Below, piece after piece: positions 1 to 8,712 of a stretch of DNA of 64,000 bases (its first letter is position 1; every line of letters begins with the position of its first letter). The position numbers and the translations under genes were made by a program. Source of the stretch: Lutibacter sp. (lineage in GTDB: Bacteria; Bacteroidota; Bacteroidia; Flavobacteriales; Flavobacteriaceae). The stretch covers positions 105,859 through 169,858 of the forward strand of contig JAUXPH010000045.1 in NCBI GenBank assembly GCA_030683995.1, read 5' to 3'. The notes beneath the pieces were generated by a model, which saw only the letters and a program-made list of their open reading frames with translations, was not told where the DNA came from and ran no database searches.

Positions 1-1
1 C

Positions 2-1000
2 GAGGCTGATATTTATAACCTGATTGGCATGGAATATTTGTATTTGGATGATTTTGATGAAGCTTTGCTTAATTTTTCAAAGTGTTTGGAAGCTGATGTT
101 GAAGATTATTCCGCACTTTATAATGTCATTTATTGCTTTGATATGCAAAACAAGCATTTGGAAGCAACCGAATATTTGAATGACTACATCAATAAAGATC
201 CTTACAGCGAAATTGCCTGGCACCAATTGGGCCGACAATATTTTATTGTTGAAAATTACACTGAAGCGTTGCGCGCTTTTGATTTTGCCGTATTGATTGA
301 TGAATATTTTGTCGGCGCCTACCTTGAAAAGGCCAAAACATTGGAAGAACTGGGTCGTTTTGAAGAGGCCATAGAAAATTATAAGATTACCATAAAATTT
401 GACGATCCAACTTCATTCGTATTTTTTAGGATCGGTGAATGTTACGAAAAATTAAAAAAATCGACTTTAGCCTTAAAATATTATAAAAAATCAGTGCAGG
501 AAGATCCGCTTTTGGATAAAGGCTGGATTGCCATTGCCAATTTGCACATCAAAGGAAAAAAATATGACAAGGCCTTATTTTACTTGAATAAAGCCATTGA
601 GATTGATGAATCAAATTCAGTATATTGGAGAAAATATGCTGAAATCACTTTAAAACTCAACTATTTTGAAGAAGCGGTTGTTGCGTTTCAACAATGTATT
701 TTATTGCAGGATTTGGATTTGGTGATTTGGGTTGGGTTGAGTGATGTTTTGTGTTTTTTAGGAGAATATGAAGATGCATTGACCAATTTGTTAAAAGCCA
801 AATTGTATTTTGACGATTTTGCGGAAATTGAATACAGGCTCGCAAGCTTGTATTTTAAATTCAAAAATTACCCAAAAGGAGCGATGCATTTAAAAGACGC
901 ACTGGCCATTGATTTTGAGTATCATTCTATCATTAAAGAACTTTTTCCCGAAGTTTATAAACTTCAAAAAGTAAAGGATATCATAGCGCAATTCAAATAA
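2..1000 (+). CDS. Tetratricopeptide-repeat protein, 5' end cut by window edge
   Basis: About 332 residues are visible. The frame is open from base 2 with no stop before the ATG at 29, and the residues encoded upstream of that ATG fit the first TPR helix, so the true start lies outside the window. The protein is a chain of roughly nine 34-residue TPR units with the usual pattern (e.g. 'AWHQLGRQYF' and 'YLEKAKTLEELGRFEEAI'). No signal peptide or membrane segment can be judged because the N-terminus is missing. TPR arrays mediate protein-protein contact; no specific partner can be inferred. It is the first visible gene of a same-strand run that continues with two DUF368 genes, aroE and a DUF349 gene, but 137 bases and a promoter-like box separate it from the next gene. 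Confidence 0.85.
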   Translation, partial: EADIYNLIGMEYLYLDDFDEALLNFSKCLEADVEDYSALYNVIYCFDMQNKHLEATEYLNDYINKDPYSEIAWHQLGRQYFIVENYTEALRAFDFAVLIDEYFVGAYLEKAKTLEELGRFEEAIENYKITIKFDDPTSFVFFRIGECYEKLKKSTLALKYYKKSVQEDPLLDKGWIAIANLHIKGKKYDKALFYLNKAIEIDESNSVYWRKYAEITLKLNYFEEAVVAFQQCILLQDLDLVIWVGLSDVLCFLGEYEDALTNLLKAKLYFDDFAEIEYRLASLYFKFKNYPKGAMHLKDALAIDFEYHSIIKELFPEVYKLQKVKDIIAQFK

Positions 1001-1001
1001 A

Positions 1002-1098
1002 TTTCATCTGTTTAAATTTTATTTTTTTTTAGCGGCAACAGTTGCTTTTCGCCATTAATTATTTCTTTGTGTTTCAAAATTTGAAATGCTCGTTTCAG
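1002..1098 (+). repeat. Diverged copy of a 92-97 nt dispersed block
   Basis: The gap after the TPR gene resembles bases 57420-57511 on the same strand. Both start with TTTCATCTG, contain a T-rich run, then TTCGC-ATTAAT, and end with TCAAAATTTG-nn-ATGCTCGTTTCA. Over the last 50 aligned bases (1049-1098 against 57462-57511) I count 9 mismatches without gaps. No coding frame is shared. Confidence 0.5.
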
Positions 1099-1108
1099 GA
1101 TAAAATGT

Positions 1109-1116
1109 TACATTTG
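1109..1116 (+). promoter_or_regulatory. Putative -7 box (TACATTTG) for the DUF368 gene
   Basis: TACATTTG fits the Bacteroidota sigma-A -7 consensus TAnnTTTG and lies 21 bases before the ATG at 1138. A TTG at 1081-1083 could be the -33 element but the 25-base spacing is longer than usual. Confidence 0.5.
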
Positions 1117-1137
1117 CCTATTAACTTTTAACGACAA

Positions 1138-2070
1138 ATGCAACAAAGAAAATTTATTGATTACTTCATTATTTCATTAAAAGGTGTTGCCATGGGTGCA
1201 GCCGACGTGGTTCCCGGTGTTTCTGGCGGAACAATTGCCTTTATTTCAGGTATTTACGAAGAGTTGCTGTCGTCAATTAGTGGCATCAATATAGCCAATT
1301 TAAAGTTGTTAAAAAAGGAAGGTTTTAAAGCCGCCTGGAAAGCCATAAACGGTAATTTTCTGTTGGCTTTGTTGTTGGGTATTTTTATCAGCATTATTTC
1401 CTTGGCAAAACTAATTTCCTGGTTGTTGGAAAACAAGCCAATCTTGGTTTGGTCGTTCTTTTTTGGATTGGTTTTGGCAAGTATTTTATTTGTTGGAAAA
1501 CAAATTGAAAAGTGGAATGCCCCAATTATCGTTTTATTTATAATAGGTGCATTTGCGGCATATTTTATCACCACCTTACACCCTGCAATTTCGGAAAGTT
1601 CCTCACTTATATTTTACTTTTTTGCGGGAGCTTTGGCCATTTGCGCAATGATTTTACCAGGTATTTCAGGCTCTTTTATTTTGGTGCTTTTGGGCGCCTA
1701 TAAACCTGTTTTAGATGCAATTCACAATAGAGATCTCAAATTAATTGGTGTTGTGGTTATTGGTGCCGTGATTGGATTATTGTCGTTTTCAAAAATATTA
1801 AGATGGTTATTCGACCATCATAAAAATTATACTTTGGCGGTATTAACAGGTTTTATTTTGGGCTCATTAAACAAAATATGGCCGTGGAAAGAAACGCTTA
1901 CTTGGCGCGTAAATTCTCACGGCGTTAAAATACCTTTTAATGAACAAAGTGTTTCGCCTTTTTCTTATGATGGAGATCCGCAATTAATGATGGCCACAAT
2001 TTTGGCAATCACTGGTATTGCAGTGATTGTACTGTTGGAAAAATTGGCCAATATTTCTAATAAAGCATAA
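1138..2070 (+). CDS. DUF368 (PopT-type) membrane protein, copy A
   Basis: 310-residue polytopic membrane protein of the DUF368 family. Two related Pro/Gly motifs sit in the two halves: 'GAADVVPGVSGGT' near residue 22 and 'ILPGISGSFIL' near residue 178, as expected for an inverted-repeat transporter fold. The family (PopT) has been shown in other bacteria to carry undecaprenyl phosphate across the inner membrane, recycling the lipid carrier for peptidoglycan, LPS and capsule synthesis. That role here is inferred from family membership. The gene ends three bases before a second DUF368 gene, so the two are almost certainly co-transcribed. Confidence 0.88.
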   Translation: MQQRKFIDYFIISLKGVAMGAADVVPGVSGGTIAFISGIYEELLSSISGINIANLKLLKKEGFKAAWKAINGNFLLALLLGIFISIISLAKLISWLLENKPILVWSFFFGLVLASILFVGKQIEKWNAPIIVLFIIGAFAAYFITTLHPAISESSSLIFYFFAGALAICAMILPGISGSFILVLLGAYKPVLDAIHNRDLKLIGVVVIGAVIGLLSFSKILRWLFDHHKNYTLAVLTGFILGSLNKIWPWKETLTWRVNSHGVKIPFNEQSVSPFSYDGDPQLMMATILAITGIAVIVLLEKLANISNKA

Positions 2071-2073
2071 TTT

Positions 2074-3096
2074 ATGGCACGAAACCGCAGTTTTTTAGAT
2101 AAGTTTTTCCTTTTTATCAAAGGACTTTCTATGGGTGCGGCAAACAAAGTTCCCGGGGTTTCCGGCGGCATGGTTTCATTTGTGTTTGGCTTTTACGAAG
2201 AGTTGATCTATTCGTTCAGAAAAATAAATTATAAAGCTTTTTTATTGCTTTACAACAGGCGGTTTAAGAGTTTTTATTATTATGTAAACGGCACTTTTTT
2301 GTTGCTTGTTATGGGCGGCAGCGTTTTTAGTTATTTTAGCGTTTCGTTGTTGTTGGATTATTTTTTAAGGCATTATGAACTGTACGTTTGGAGTGCTTTT
2401 TTTGGGATGATTGTTGGATCAATCTACTATATTTCAAAAGACTTTAACGATTGGAGAAGAAGCAATATAATTTCGATGATTTTGGGAATTTTAATAGGAA
2501 TCGCCATTAGTTTTATGAATCCGGCCAAAGAAAATGACAACTTGTGGTTTGTGTTTTTCTGTGGTATCATTGGGGTTACAGGAATGACGCTGCCCGGACT
2601 TTCGGGATCATTTATCTTAATATTAATGGGTAATTATGTGTTGCTCTTGGTAGATTCTGTAACCATGCTGTATAAAACTTTTATTGATGTTTTTATGGGT
2701 GATTTTAGTTTTTTGGACAGTGCAGAACGCATAAGGTATCTTAAAATTATTGCGGTATTTACCCTAGGTTCAGGTTTTGGTTTGGTGATTACCTCCCATA
2801 TTTTGGGTTATGTGTTAAAAAGATGGCATCAAATAGTAACTTCTTTAATTATTGGTTTTATTGCGGGATCTTTAGGTATTGTTTGGCCATGGAAAATGGA
2901 AGTATATAAAATTGTGAATGGAAAAACATTGTTCGATATCAATGGGGACAAAGTGATTGAAAATTATAAAAGATACATGCCCGATTTTTCGCAGCAGGAA
3001 ACCTGGATTGCCATTTTCTTTATTGTAATTGGGGCCGGACTGGTTTTGTTAATTGATAAATTTGGATCTGAACATAAAGAATATGACAATAAATAA
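2074..3096 (+). CDS. DUF368 (PopT-type) membrane protein, divergent copy B
   Basis: 340-residue second DUF368 protein directly behind copy A. The two motifs are present as 'GAANKVPGVSGGM' near residue 22 and 'TLPGLSGSFIL' near residue 168. Relative to copy A, the Asp-Val before VPG is replaced by Asn-Lys, which may alter substrate or ion coupling. The C-terminal half is longer by about 30 residues. It is probably also an inner-membrane polyprenyl-phosphate or related lipid transporter, but paralogue-specific function is unknown. Its last 14 bases overlap the aroE start, consistent with translational coupling. Confidence 0.85.
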   Translation: MARNRSFLDKFFLFIKGLSMGAANKVPGVSGGMVSFVFGFYEELIYSFRKINYKAFLLLYNRRFKSFYYYVNGTFLLLVMGGSVFSYFSVSLLLDYFLRHYELYVWSAFFGMIVGSIYYISKDFNDWRRSNIISMILGILIGIAISFMNPAKENDNLWFVFFCGIIGVTGMTLPGLSGSFILILMGNYVLLLVDSVTMLYKTFIDVFMGDFSFLDSAERIRYLKIIAVFTLGSGFGLVITSHILGYVLKRWHQIVTSLIIGFIAGSLGIVWPWKMEVYKIVNGKTLFDINGDKVIENYKRYMPDFSQQETWIAIFFIVIGAGLVLLIDKFGSEHKEYDNK

Positions 3097-3835
3097 TCGC
3101 ACTAAATTCGGCATCATAGGAAGAGATATTTCCTATTCTTTTTCCCGAAATTATTTTCAGGAAAAATTTAAAAAATTGGGTTTGAATAATTATCATTATT
3201 ACAATTTTGACATTCCTGAAATAGAAGAGTTCCCTTTTTTGTTATACCATCGAGAAGATGAATTTAGGGGATTGAATGTGACCATTCCTTATAAAGAAGA
3301 CATCATCAAATATTTGGATGAAGTTGATTCTGAAGCCCAAAAAATTGGTGCCGTAAATACCATAAAAGTGACTGATGACAATCAATTAATTGGATACAAT
3401 ACCGATGCGCACGGTTTTCAAAAATCGATTGAGCCTTTGTTAAAAAGCCATCATAAAAAGGCATTAATTCTTGGAACCGGAGGCGCTTCCAAAGCCATAG
3501 CCTATGTATTTAAAAAATTAAACATTGCCTATAAATTTGTGTCAAGAAATGAAATTGAAGACATGTTTACCTATGAAATGCTGGATGCAGAAATTATAGG
3601 TGAATATACAATTATAGTCAATTGCACGCCAGTTGGCACGCATCCAAATATTGAAAATGCCCCGCCAATTCCGTATCAATATGTTTCAGACAAACACTTG
3701 CTGTATGACTTGATTTACAATCCTGCGGAAACCAAATTTTTGCAAAAAGGCAAAAAACACGGCGCCAGTATAAAAAACGGATTGGAAATGCTTGAATTAC
3801 AAGCGGAAAAAGCTTGGGAAATATGGAATTCGTGA
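3083..3835 (+). CDS. aroE: Shikimate dehydrogenase
   Basis: NADP-dependent reduction of 3-dehydroshikimate to shikimate, in cytosolic aromatic amino-acid and folate precursor synthesis. 250 residues from the ATG at 3083. An in-frame TTG at 3053 would add ten residues unlike the family, so the ATG is preferred. Visible motifs are the shikimate-binding 'SYSFSRNYF' near the N-terminus, 'NVTIPYKE' with the catalytic Lys, 'NTDAHGF' with the catalytic Asp, and the 'GTGGASKAI' dinucleotide loop. The start lies inside the end of the second DUF368 gene. This is an ordinary house-keeping enzyme in a conserved flavobacterial neighbourhood. Confidence 0.95.
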   Translation: MTINNRTKFGIIGRDISYSFSRNYFQEKFKKLGLNNYHYYNFDIPEIEEFPFLLYHREDEFRGLNVTIPYKEDIIKYLDEVDSEAQKIGAVNTIKVTDDNQLIGYNTDAHGFQKSIEPLLKSHHKKALILGTGGASKAIAYVFKKLNIAYKFVSRNEIEDMFTYEMLDAEIIGEYTIIVNCTPVGTHPNIENAPPIPYQYVSDKHLLYDLIYNPAETKFLQKGKKHGASIKNGLEMLELQAEKAWEIWNS

Positions 3836-3962
3836 AAAGAATTCCATAAATTTACGCAACTTTTCTAAAAAAATCACATCTTTTAAAGAAGTAGTTTTTT
3901 TGTAAAAGGCTATTTTTAAAATTATTAATGAATATAATTAAACGAACCTTAAACATTTTTAT

Positions 3963-6092
3963 ATGTTAGACGATGAAAAAAAATTGCCGATTGAAGAAAC
4001 TGCTTCATCAACACAAATTTCTGAAATTCAGGAAGAAACCCAAAACGAATTAAATATTGCGGATTTGCCTTCGGACATTGAAGCTGTTGATGTCGTAGAA
4101 AGTGAAGTCGATGACAGTACTTTATTCTCTCAAAATTCTGAAAATCAAGAAGATATCAAAAATGAAATCGAAATAAAAGAAGCTGCTGCCTCCGTTAAAG
4201 TTGATGAAAAGACAGAAAGTGAAGTTGCCGAAAGTGTTGTAACATCAACAGTTGCTGATGTTCAAGAGGATATTCAAAAAAAGATAAAATCTAAAAAAAC
4301 GCCGTCGTCTAGCAAAGCCGTTGATGAAATGGACACCAAAATTGCTGAAAGCTCTGAAAATGTTGAGCATTCAACTATTGAAATGATTGAGTATGCCGAC
4401 TTAAATTTGGAAGATTTAGTGGCTGAATTAAGCAAACTTGTAAAAGAAAATCAGGTTCATAGCATTACCAATAACGTTAACGCCATTAAACAGGCTTTTC
4501 ATATTAAATACGGCGAGCTGTTAAAAGCTGAAAAAGATAAATTTGTGGAGCTTGGGGGGAATTTAGTTGATTTTCAATTCAGCAGTCCATTAAAATCTAC
4601 CTATAACAGTATTCTTTACGATTTTAAAATCAAAAGAAATGAGTTTTATGCCAGCCAGGAAAAACAATTAAACGATAATTTGCAGGCCAAACTTGGCTTA
4701 ATTGAAGAACTTAAACATTTAATTGATAACGCCGAAGGCGCCACGATGTATAAAATGTTTAAGGATATTCAAAACAGATGGGTGAAAATAGGACTTATTC
4801 CTCGCGTTAAATACAACGATACTTGGAGAACATATCAGCATCACGTTGAGCGTTTTTATGATTTATTGCATTTGAGCAATGATTTGCGCGACCTCGATTT
4901 TAAACATAATTTGGAGGAAAAATTAAAACTTGTTGCAAGAGCCGAAGAGTTGGCAGAATCTGATGATGTAAATGCTGCTTTTAAAGAATTACAGGTTTTG
5001 CATAAACTTTGGAAAGAAGATTTTGGTCCGATAGCTGCAGAACAAAGAGATGAAGTTTGGGACCGATTTAGTGAAGCAACCAGAAAAGTACACGACAAAC
5101 GCCACGATTTTTTCAAGGATATGAAATCAAAATATGAAGGCAATGTTGAGAAAAAATTAGCAGTAATTGCTGAGATAGAAGCGCTTGATACTTCAAAAAA
5201 TTTGACACGGGCAGATTGGCAAAAAAGCATTAAAGAGTTGGAAATTTTGCGCAATAAGTTCTCGGTAATTAAGCAAGTGCCAAGAGAAAAAAGTGATTTT
5301 ATTTGGGATAAATATAAAGAGGCCACAAGAAAATTTAATGTCGAAAAAAACAATTACTTTAAGCTTGTAAAACACGAACATTTAGCCAATTTAAACAAAA
5401 AGAAGGCGCTTATTGAGCAGGCGGAAGCCATTAAGGACAGTGAAGATTGGGATACTGCCACTGAGATAATGAAAAAAATACAGTTGGAATGGAAAAAAAT
5501 TGGTCACGTGCCCCAAAAATATTCCGACAAGTTGTGGAAAGAGTTTAAAGATGCCTGTAACCATTATTTTGATCGGTTTCACCAACAACAAGATGCAGGT
5601 TCAAAATTGGAGCTGGATGTTTTCAGCAAAAAGAAAGAACTTTTAACAGAAATTAAAGAAGCGATCGAAAGCAAAACGGAAATTACCATAAGTGCCCTAA
5701 AAGAATATGTAAAAAAATGGCGTGAAATGGGTAGAGTACCTCAAGAAATGAAACATATTGAGGTTAAGTTCAATAAATTGTTGGACAAAATTGTTGAGGA
5801 AAATGAGATTGACAAGCAAAGCATAGAAATGATTAAGTTTGAAAATTTGGTGAATAGCTATATCGAACAAAAAAATTATCGAAAATTAGATTCAGAACAA
5901 CTTTTCGTACGAAGAAAAATGGAGGAAACTTCTAAAGAAATTCAACAATTAGAAAACAATATTGGCTTTATTTCCAATGTTGCCGATGACAATCCTTTGG
6001 TAATAAATGTGAGAAATCAAATCAATGTCTATAAAGATAAATTAGAGGTTTGGAAAGCCAAATTAGACTTTCTGAGACAATTAGATTATTAA
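3963..6092 (+). CDS. DUF349 repeat protein
   Basis: 709 residues. The first ~130 residues are acidic and low-complexity (Glu/Ser/Asp rich). From about residue 200 onward there are five helical DUF349 units, recognisable by 'W..IG.VP....D..W..F' type cores such as 'RWVKIGLIPR', 'EWKKIGHVPQ' and 'KWREMGRVPQ', spaced about 70-80 residues. The remainder is predicted coiled coil. No enzyme motif or signal peptide is visible, so a cytosolic scaffold or nucleic-acid-associated role is possible but unproven. It is separated from aroE by 127 bases and followed immediately by a strong terminator, so it ends the operon. Confidence 0.85.
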   Translation: MLDDEKKLPIEETASSTQISEIQEETQNELNIADLPSDIEAVDVVESEVDDSTLFSQNSENQEDIKNEIEIKEAAASVKVDEKTESEVAESVVTSTVADVQEDIQKKIKSKKTPSSSKAVDEMDTKIAESSENVEHSTIEMIEYADLNLEDLVAELSKLVKENQVHSITNNVNAIKQAFHIKYGELLKAEKDKFVELGGNLVDFQFSSPLKSTYNSILYDFKIKRNEFYASQEKQLNDNLQAKLGLIEELKHLIDNAEGATMYKMFKDIQNRWVKIGLIPRVKYNDTWRTYQHHVERFYDLLHLSNDLRDLDFKHNLEEKLKLVARAEELAESDDVNAAFKELQVLHKLWKEDFGPIAAEQRDEVWDRFSEATRKVHDKRHDFFKDMKSKYEGNVEKKLAVIAEIEALDTSKNLTRADWQKSIKELEILRNKFSVIKQVPREKSDFIWDKYKEATRKFNVEKNNYFKLVKHEHLANLNKKKALIEQAEAIKDSEDWDTATEIMKKIQLEWKKIGHVPQKYSDKLWKEFKDACNHYFDRFHQQQDAGSKLELDVFSKKKELLTEIKEAIESKTEITISALKEYVKKWREMGRVPQEMKHIEVKFNKLLDKIVEENEIDKQSIEMIKFENLVNSYIEQKNYRKLDSEQLFVRRKMEETSKEIQQLENNIGFISNVADDNPLVINVRNQINVYKDKLEVWKAKLDFLRQLDY

Positions 6093-6125
6093 ATAAAAAG
6101 GCCTGCATTGCAGGCCTTTTTATTT
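6091..6125. terminator. Bidirectional intrinsic terminator after the DUF349 gene
   Basis: Perfect inverted repeat: arms 6091-6107 and 6109-6125 pair over 17 bases around a tight loop, with GGCCTGC at the core and A-rich/T-rich flanks. It can end transcription from the DUF349 gene on + and from the YceI gene on -. Confidence 0.9.
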
Positions 6126-6162
6126 AATAATAAAATTTTGGTTTTTTTAAGCTCTCTATTTT

Positions 6163-6777
6163 TTATTCATATTTTAATACGGCAATCACTTCAATTTTAA
6201 CGTCACTCCACGTTTTTGAGATGCCATCATCTCCAGTATGTAAATCTTTACAAACCACATTTAAAGCTTCTAAAGCGACCTTTGCCTGCCAATTATCTAA
6301 TTCCATATTGCCTACAATGGTCACTTTATTGTTGGTTACAATATAAGCAATAGGTAATTCTCTGGTGATACCGTTCATTGTTAATTCAACCGTGCTTGTA
6401 TTTTCGTTATTCATATTCAAAGTGCCTTTTATGAAGGCGCTGTTTTTCATCGAACCAAAAAAGAATTTTTTTAGCTTTCCGTCTCTTAGGGTGTCATTTG
6501 TAAATAAACTATTTACAGGGATTTTAAATCTTAATCCGTTTAATGCACCTACTGCAGTGGTGTCTTTTTTTAAATTTTCAACGATTAATTCCGAAAACTG
6601 GCCTTTAACAGGCACTTTTGCGGTTGTTTTATAGGCGGTCCAATTAATTGAGGTTGAATCTTGCAATATCGAGTATGTTTTTTTTTCAGGTGCAGCTTCG
6701 GATTTAATATTTTTTTTGCAGGAACTAAAAAACACCATCGTCATCAATAATAATGGCAATACATAAATTTTTTTCAT
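6163..6777 (-). CDS. YceI-like lipoprotein
   Basis: 204 residues. The N-terminus is a lipoprotein signal (Lys-Lys, hydrophobic stretch, lipobox 'FFSSC' with Cys near residue 20). The mature part has the YceI layout: an opening 'STSINWTAYKTT' strand, 'NSLFTNDTLRDGKLKKFFF', a 'MNGITRELP' strand and a final 'WSDVKIEV' strand. YceI proteins form a lipocalin-like barrel that binds long isoprenoid or fatty-acyl chains in the periplasm. The ligand here is unknown. It stands alone: 178 bases of AT-rich DNA without a gene separate it from the ACBP gene upstream on the same strand. Confidence 0.87.
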   Translation of the reverse strand: MKKIYVLPLLLMTMVFFSSCKKNIKSEAAPEKKTYSILQDSTSINWTAYKTTAKVPVKGQFSELIVENLKKDTTAVGALNGLRFKIPVNSLFTNDTLRDGKLKKFFFGSMKNSAFIKGTLNMNNENTSTVELTMNGITRELPIAYIVTNNKVTIVGNMELDNWQAKVALEALNVVCKDLHTGDDGISKTWSDVKIEVIAVLKYE

Positions 6778-6955
6778 TAGATTTATTTTTTATTGTTAGT
6801 AGTTATCAATTGTTAATCGTGATTACCTTTTAATCAGCAGAATTTCTATAGGATTTTCCTCAAGGCTATAAAGGTAGTTTGAAAACCTGTAGTTTTTATA
6901 AAACTAATAAACTTATTTTTCTGAAAAATAGCTTATGTCTCTGACTAAGAGCAAT

Positions 6956-7222
6956 TCATTGATCTTTTATATATTTATTAACAAGATTGATATATTCTTT
7001 TTTTGCTTTATCCTCACTAATTTGCCCCAACTGAAACCAAGCGTTTAATTTAAAAGCGTTTCTCAATTCAACATCACCAGATGGTTGCTCATAATTGCTC
7101 CCTTTTGTTGCCTGTTTATAATAGGCATACAATTGCAACATCACATCTGGAGGCAGTTTTATGCTCGTGGAAGATGAAATTTTGTAAGCTTCTTCAAAAG
7201 CAATGTCTAATTTTTTTGCCAT
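6956..7222 (-). CDS. Acyl-CoA-binding protein
   Basis: 88 residues from the ATG at 7222. A longer frame begins at 7285 inside psd but adds residues foreign to the family, so the shorter start is chosen. The ACBP signature 'YAYYKQATKG' and the later 'AWFQLGQISEDKAKKEY' helix are present, and the length matches the ~90-residue family. ACBPs bind medium- and long-chain acyl-CoA in the cytosol and buffer it for lipid synthesis or oxidation. It is the last gene of the rsfS-ftsH-LUD-cdsA-psd run, 19 bases behind psd, which fits a role in phospholipid supply. Confidence 0.9.
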   Translation of the reverse strand: MAKKLDIAFEEAYKISSSTSIKLPPDVMLQLYAYYKQATKGSNYEQPSGDVELRNAFKLNAWFQLGQISEDKAKKEYINLVNKYIKDQ

Positions 7223-7241
7223 AACATAGGTCTTAAAAAAA

Positions 7242-7892
7242 TTAGAGTGTGGCAATGATTTGTTCCCCGCCCTTAACTTTCTCATTCAAATTCACTTTGA
7301 TTACAGCATTTAATGGTAAAAAAATATCAACCCTGGAACCAAATTTTATAAATCCCGCATCGCTTCCTTGTACAACCTGCATTTGTGGTTTCGCGTAGTT
7401 TACAATCCGTCTGGCCAAAGCGCCGGCAATTTGTCGATATAATATTTCTCCAGCAGTTTTATTGGTGATAACCACAGTGGTTCTTTCATTGTCTTCCGAT
7501 GATTTTGGATGCCAAGCAACCAAATATTTTCCTGGATGATATTTACTGAATACAACTTCTCCACCAATTGGATATCTTGTCACGTGAACATTTATTGGAG
7601 ACATAAATATGGAGATTTGTATCCTTTTTTCGTTAAAATATTCTTTTTCAAAAACTTCTTCTATCACAACCACTTTACCATCAACAGGCGCAATAATATG
7701 GGCATCATTTATGATTGTATTTCTTTTTGGATTTCTGAAAAATTGTAATATCAATATATAAAAACCTAGAAACAGCAGCGATAACAGTTTGTTTAGCCAT
7801 ATCAATTCAACAAACTTGTCAATGGCCAAGATGCCTAAACCTACAATAAAAGCAGTAATGATTATTATTCTAAAACCTTCTTTATGGAACAT
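7242..7892 (-). CDS. psd: Phosphatidylserine decarboxylase (short form)
   Basis: 216-residue short-type decarboxylase that converts phosphatidylserine to phosphatidylethanolamine at the inner membrane. Two hydrophobic segments lie in the first ~55 residues. 'HVTRYPIGG' and 'DAGFIKFGSRVD' are visible; the Gly-Ser in the latter is the expected self-cleavage site that makes the pyruvoyl group. The start 'MFHKEG' is typical of flavobacterial homologues. The gene is two bases behind cdsA, so CDP-diacylglycerol supply and PE formation are co-expressed. No pssA (phosphatidylserine synthase) is in the window. Confidence 0.93.
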   Translation of the reverse strand: MFHKEGFRIIIITAFIVGLGILAIDKFVELIWLNKLLSLLFLGFYILILQFFRNPKRNTIINDAHIIAPVDGKVVVIEEVFEKEYFNEKRIQISIFMSPINVHVTRYPIGGEVVFSKYHPGKYLVAWHPKSSEDNERTTVVITNKTAGEILYRQIAGALARRIVNYAKPQMQVVQGSDAGFIKFGSRVDIFLPLNAVIKVNLNEKVKGGEQIIATL

Positions 7893-7894
7893 AA

Positions 7895-8710
7895 CTAATG
7901 AACTAATTGTAAATAAATAAATATAAATGGTGCAGCAAAAATAACACTGTCGAATCTGTCTAAAAATCCGCCATGTCCAGGAATAAAGTTGCTACTGTCT
8001 TTTACGCCTGCCTGTCTTTTAAACATAGATTCTATTAAGTCGCCCAACACTCCAAAGATACTAACAATCCCTGCAATAACAAGCCATTGTTTTTGGGTAA
8101 GGGACGTAAATTGATTCGCTAAAACGAGACTCGCCAAAAAAGTAAAAACCATACCTCCAATAAAACCTTCTATGGTTTTATTTGGTGAAATGCGTTTTAA
8201 AAGTTTGTGTTTCCCAAAATTCTTCCCTACCAAAAAAGCGAAAGTATCACTTGTCCAAATTAGAATAAATACGCCTAAAATAGTGGTGTTCACATAATTA
8301 AATGAAGCGTTTAAAAAGGGTATTTGCACAATTAAAGTAAACGGAACAACAATGTATATAATGGTGAGAAAAATTTTGCCTAAATGGCTGACAACTTCTT
8401 CCTTTTTTGCAAATAGAATGGAAGCAAAGGTGATGAAAATCGTTAAAAAAAGCAAGACGCCTACATACTCAAATATAATTCGGGCAGGAACATCATCAAC
8501 ATTTAAAATGTTTCCAAAAACAAATAGAAGGGTTCCAATAATATATGGAAATATGCTTTTTAACTGAATCATTTTTTTAAACTCATACAAACAAAACAGC
8601 ATGGAAATAAAAAAAACAAAAATAAAGGATATTTTACTGAATAAAATGGAAAATATTAAAACACTAACAAAAACAAGGCCTGATAATGTACGCTTTACAA
8701 TTAGTTTCAT
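7895..8710 (-). CDS. cdsA: Phosphatidate cytidylyltransferase
   Basis: 271 residues with about eight membrane segments. It makes CDP-diacylglycerol from phosphatidic acid and CTP at the inner membrane. The C-terminal signature is present around residues 225-255: 'SMFKRQAGVKDSSNFIPGHG' followed by Gly-Phe-Leu-Asp-Arg-Phe-Asp. The length is usual for the family. It sits two bases behind the LUD gene and two bases ahead of psd, giving a compact lipid operon. Confidence 0.95.
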   Translation of the reverse strand: MKLIVKRTLSGLVFVSVLIFSILFSKISFIFVFFISMLFCLYEFKKMIQLKSIFPYIIGTLLFVFGNILNVDDVPARIIFEYVGVLLFLTIFITFASILFAKKEEVVSHLGKIFLTIIYIVVPFTLIVQIPFLNASFNYVNTTILGVFILIWTSDTFAFLVGKNFGKHKLLKRISPNKTIEGFIGGMVFTFLASLVLANQFTSLTQKQWLVIAGIVSIFGVLGDLIESMFKRQAGVKDSSNFIPGHGGFLDRFDSVIFAAPFIFIYLQLVH

Positions 8711-8712
8711 AT

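Noticed and set aside
4856..5353. 165-codon minus-strand frame opposite the DUF349 gene
   Set aside because: It is the mirror of repetitive helical codons of the real gene and shows no motif.
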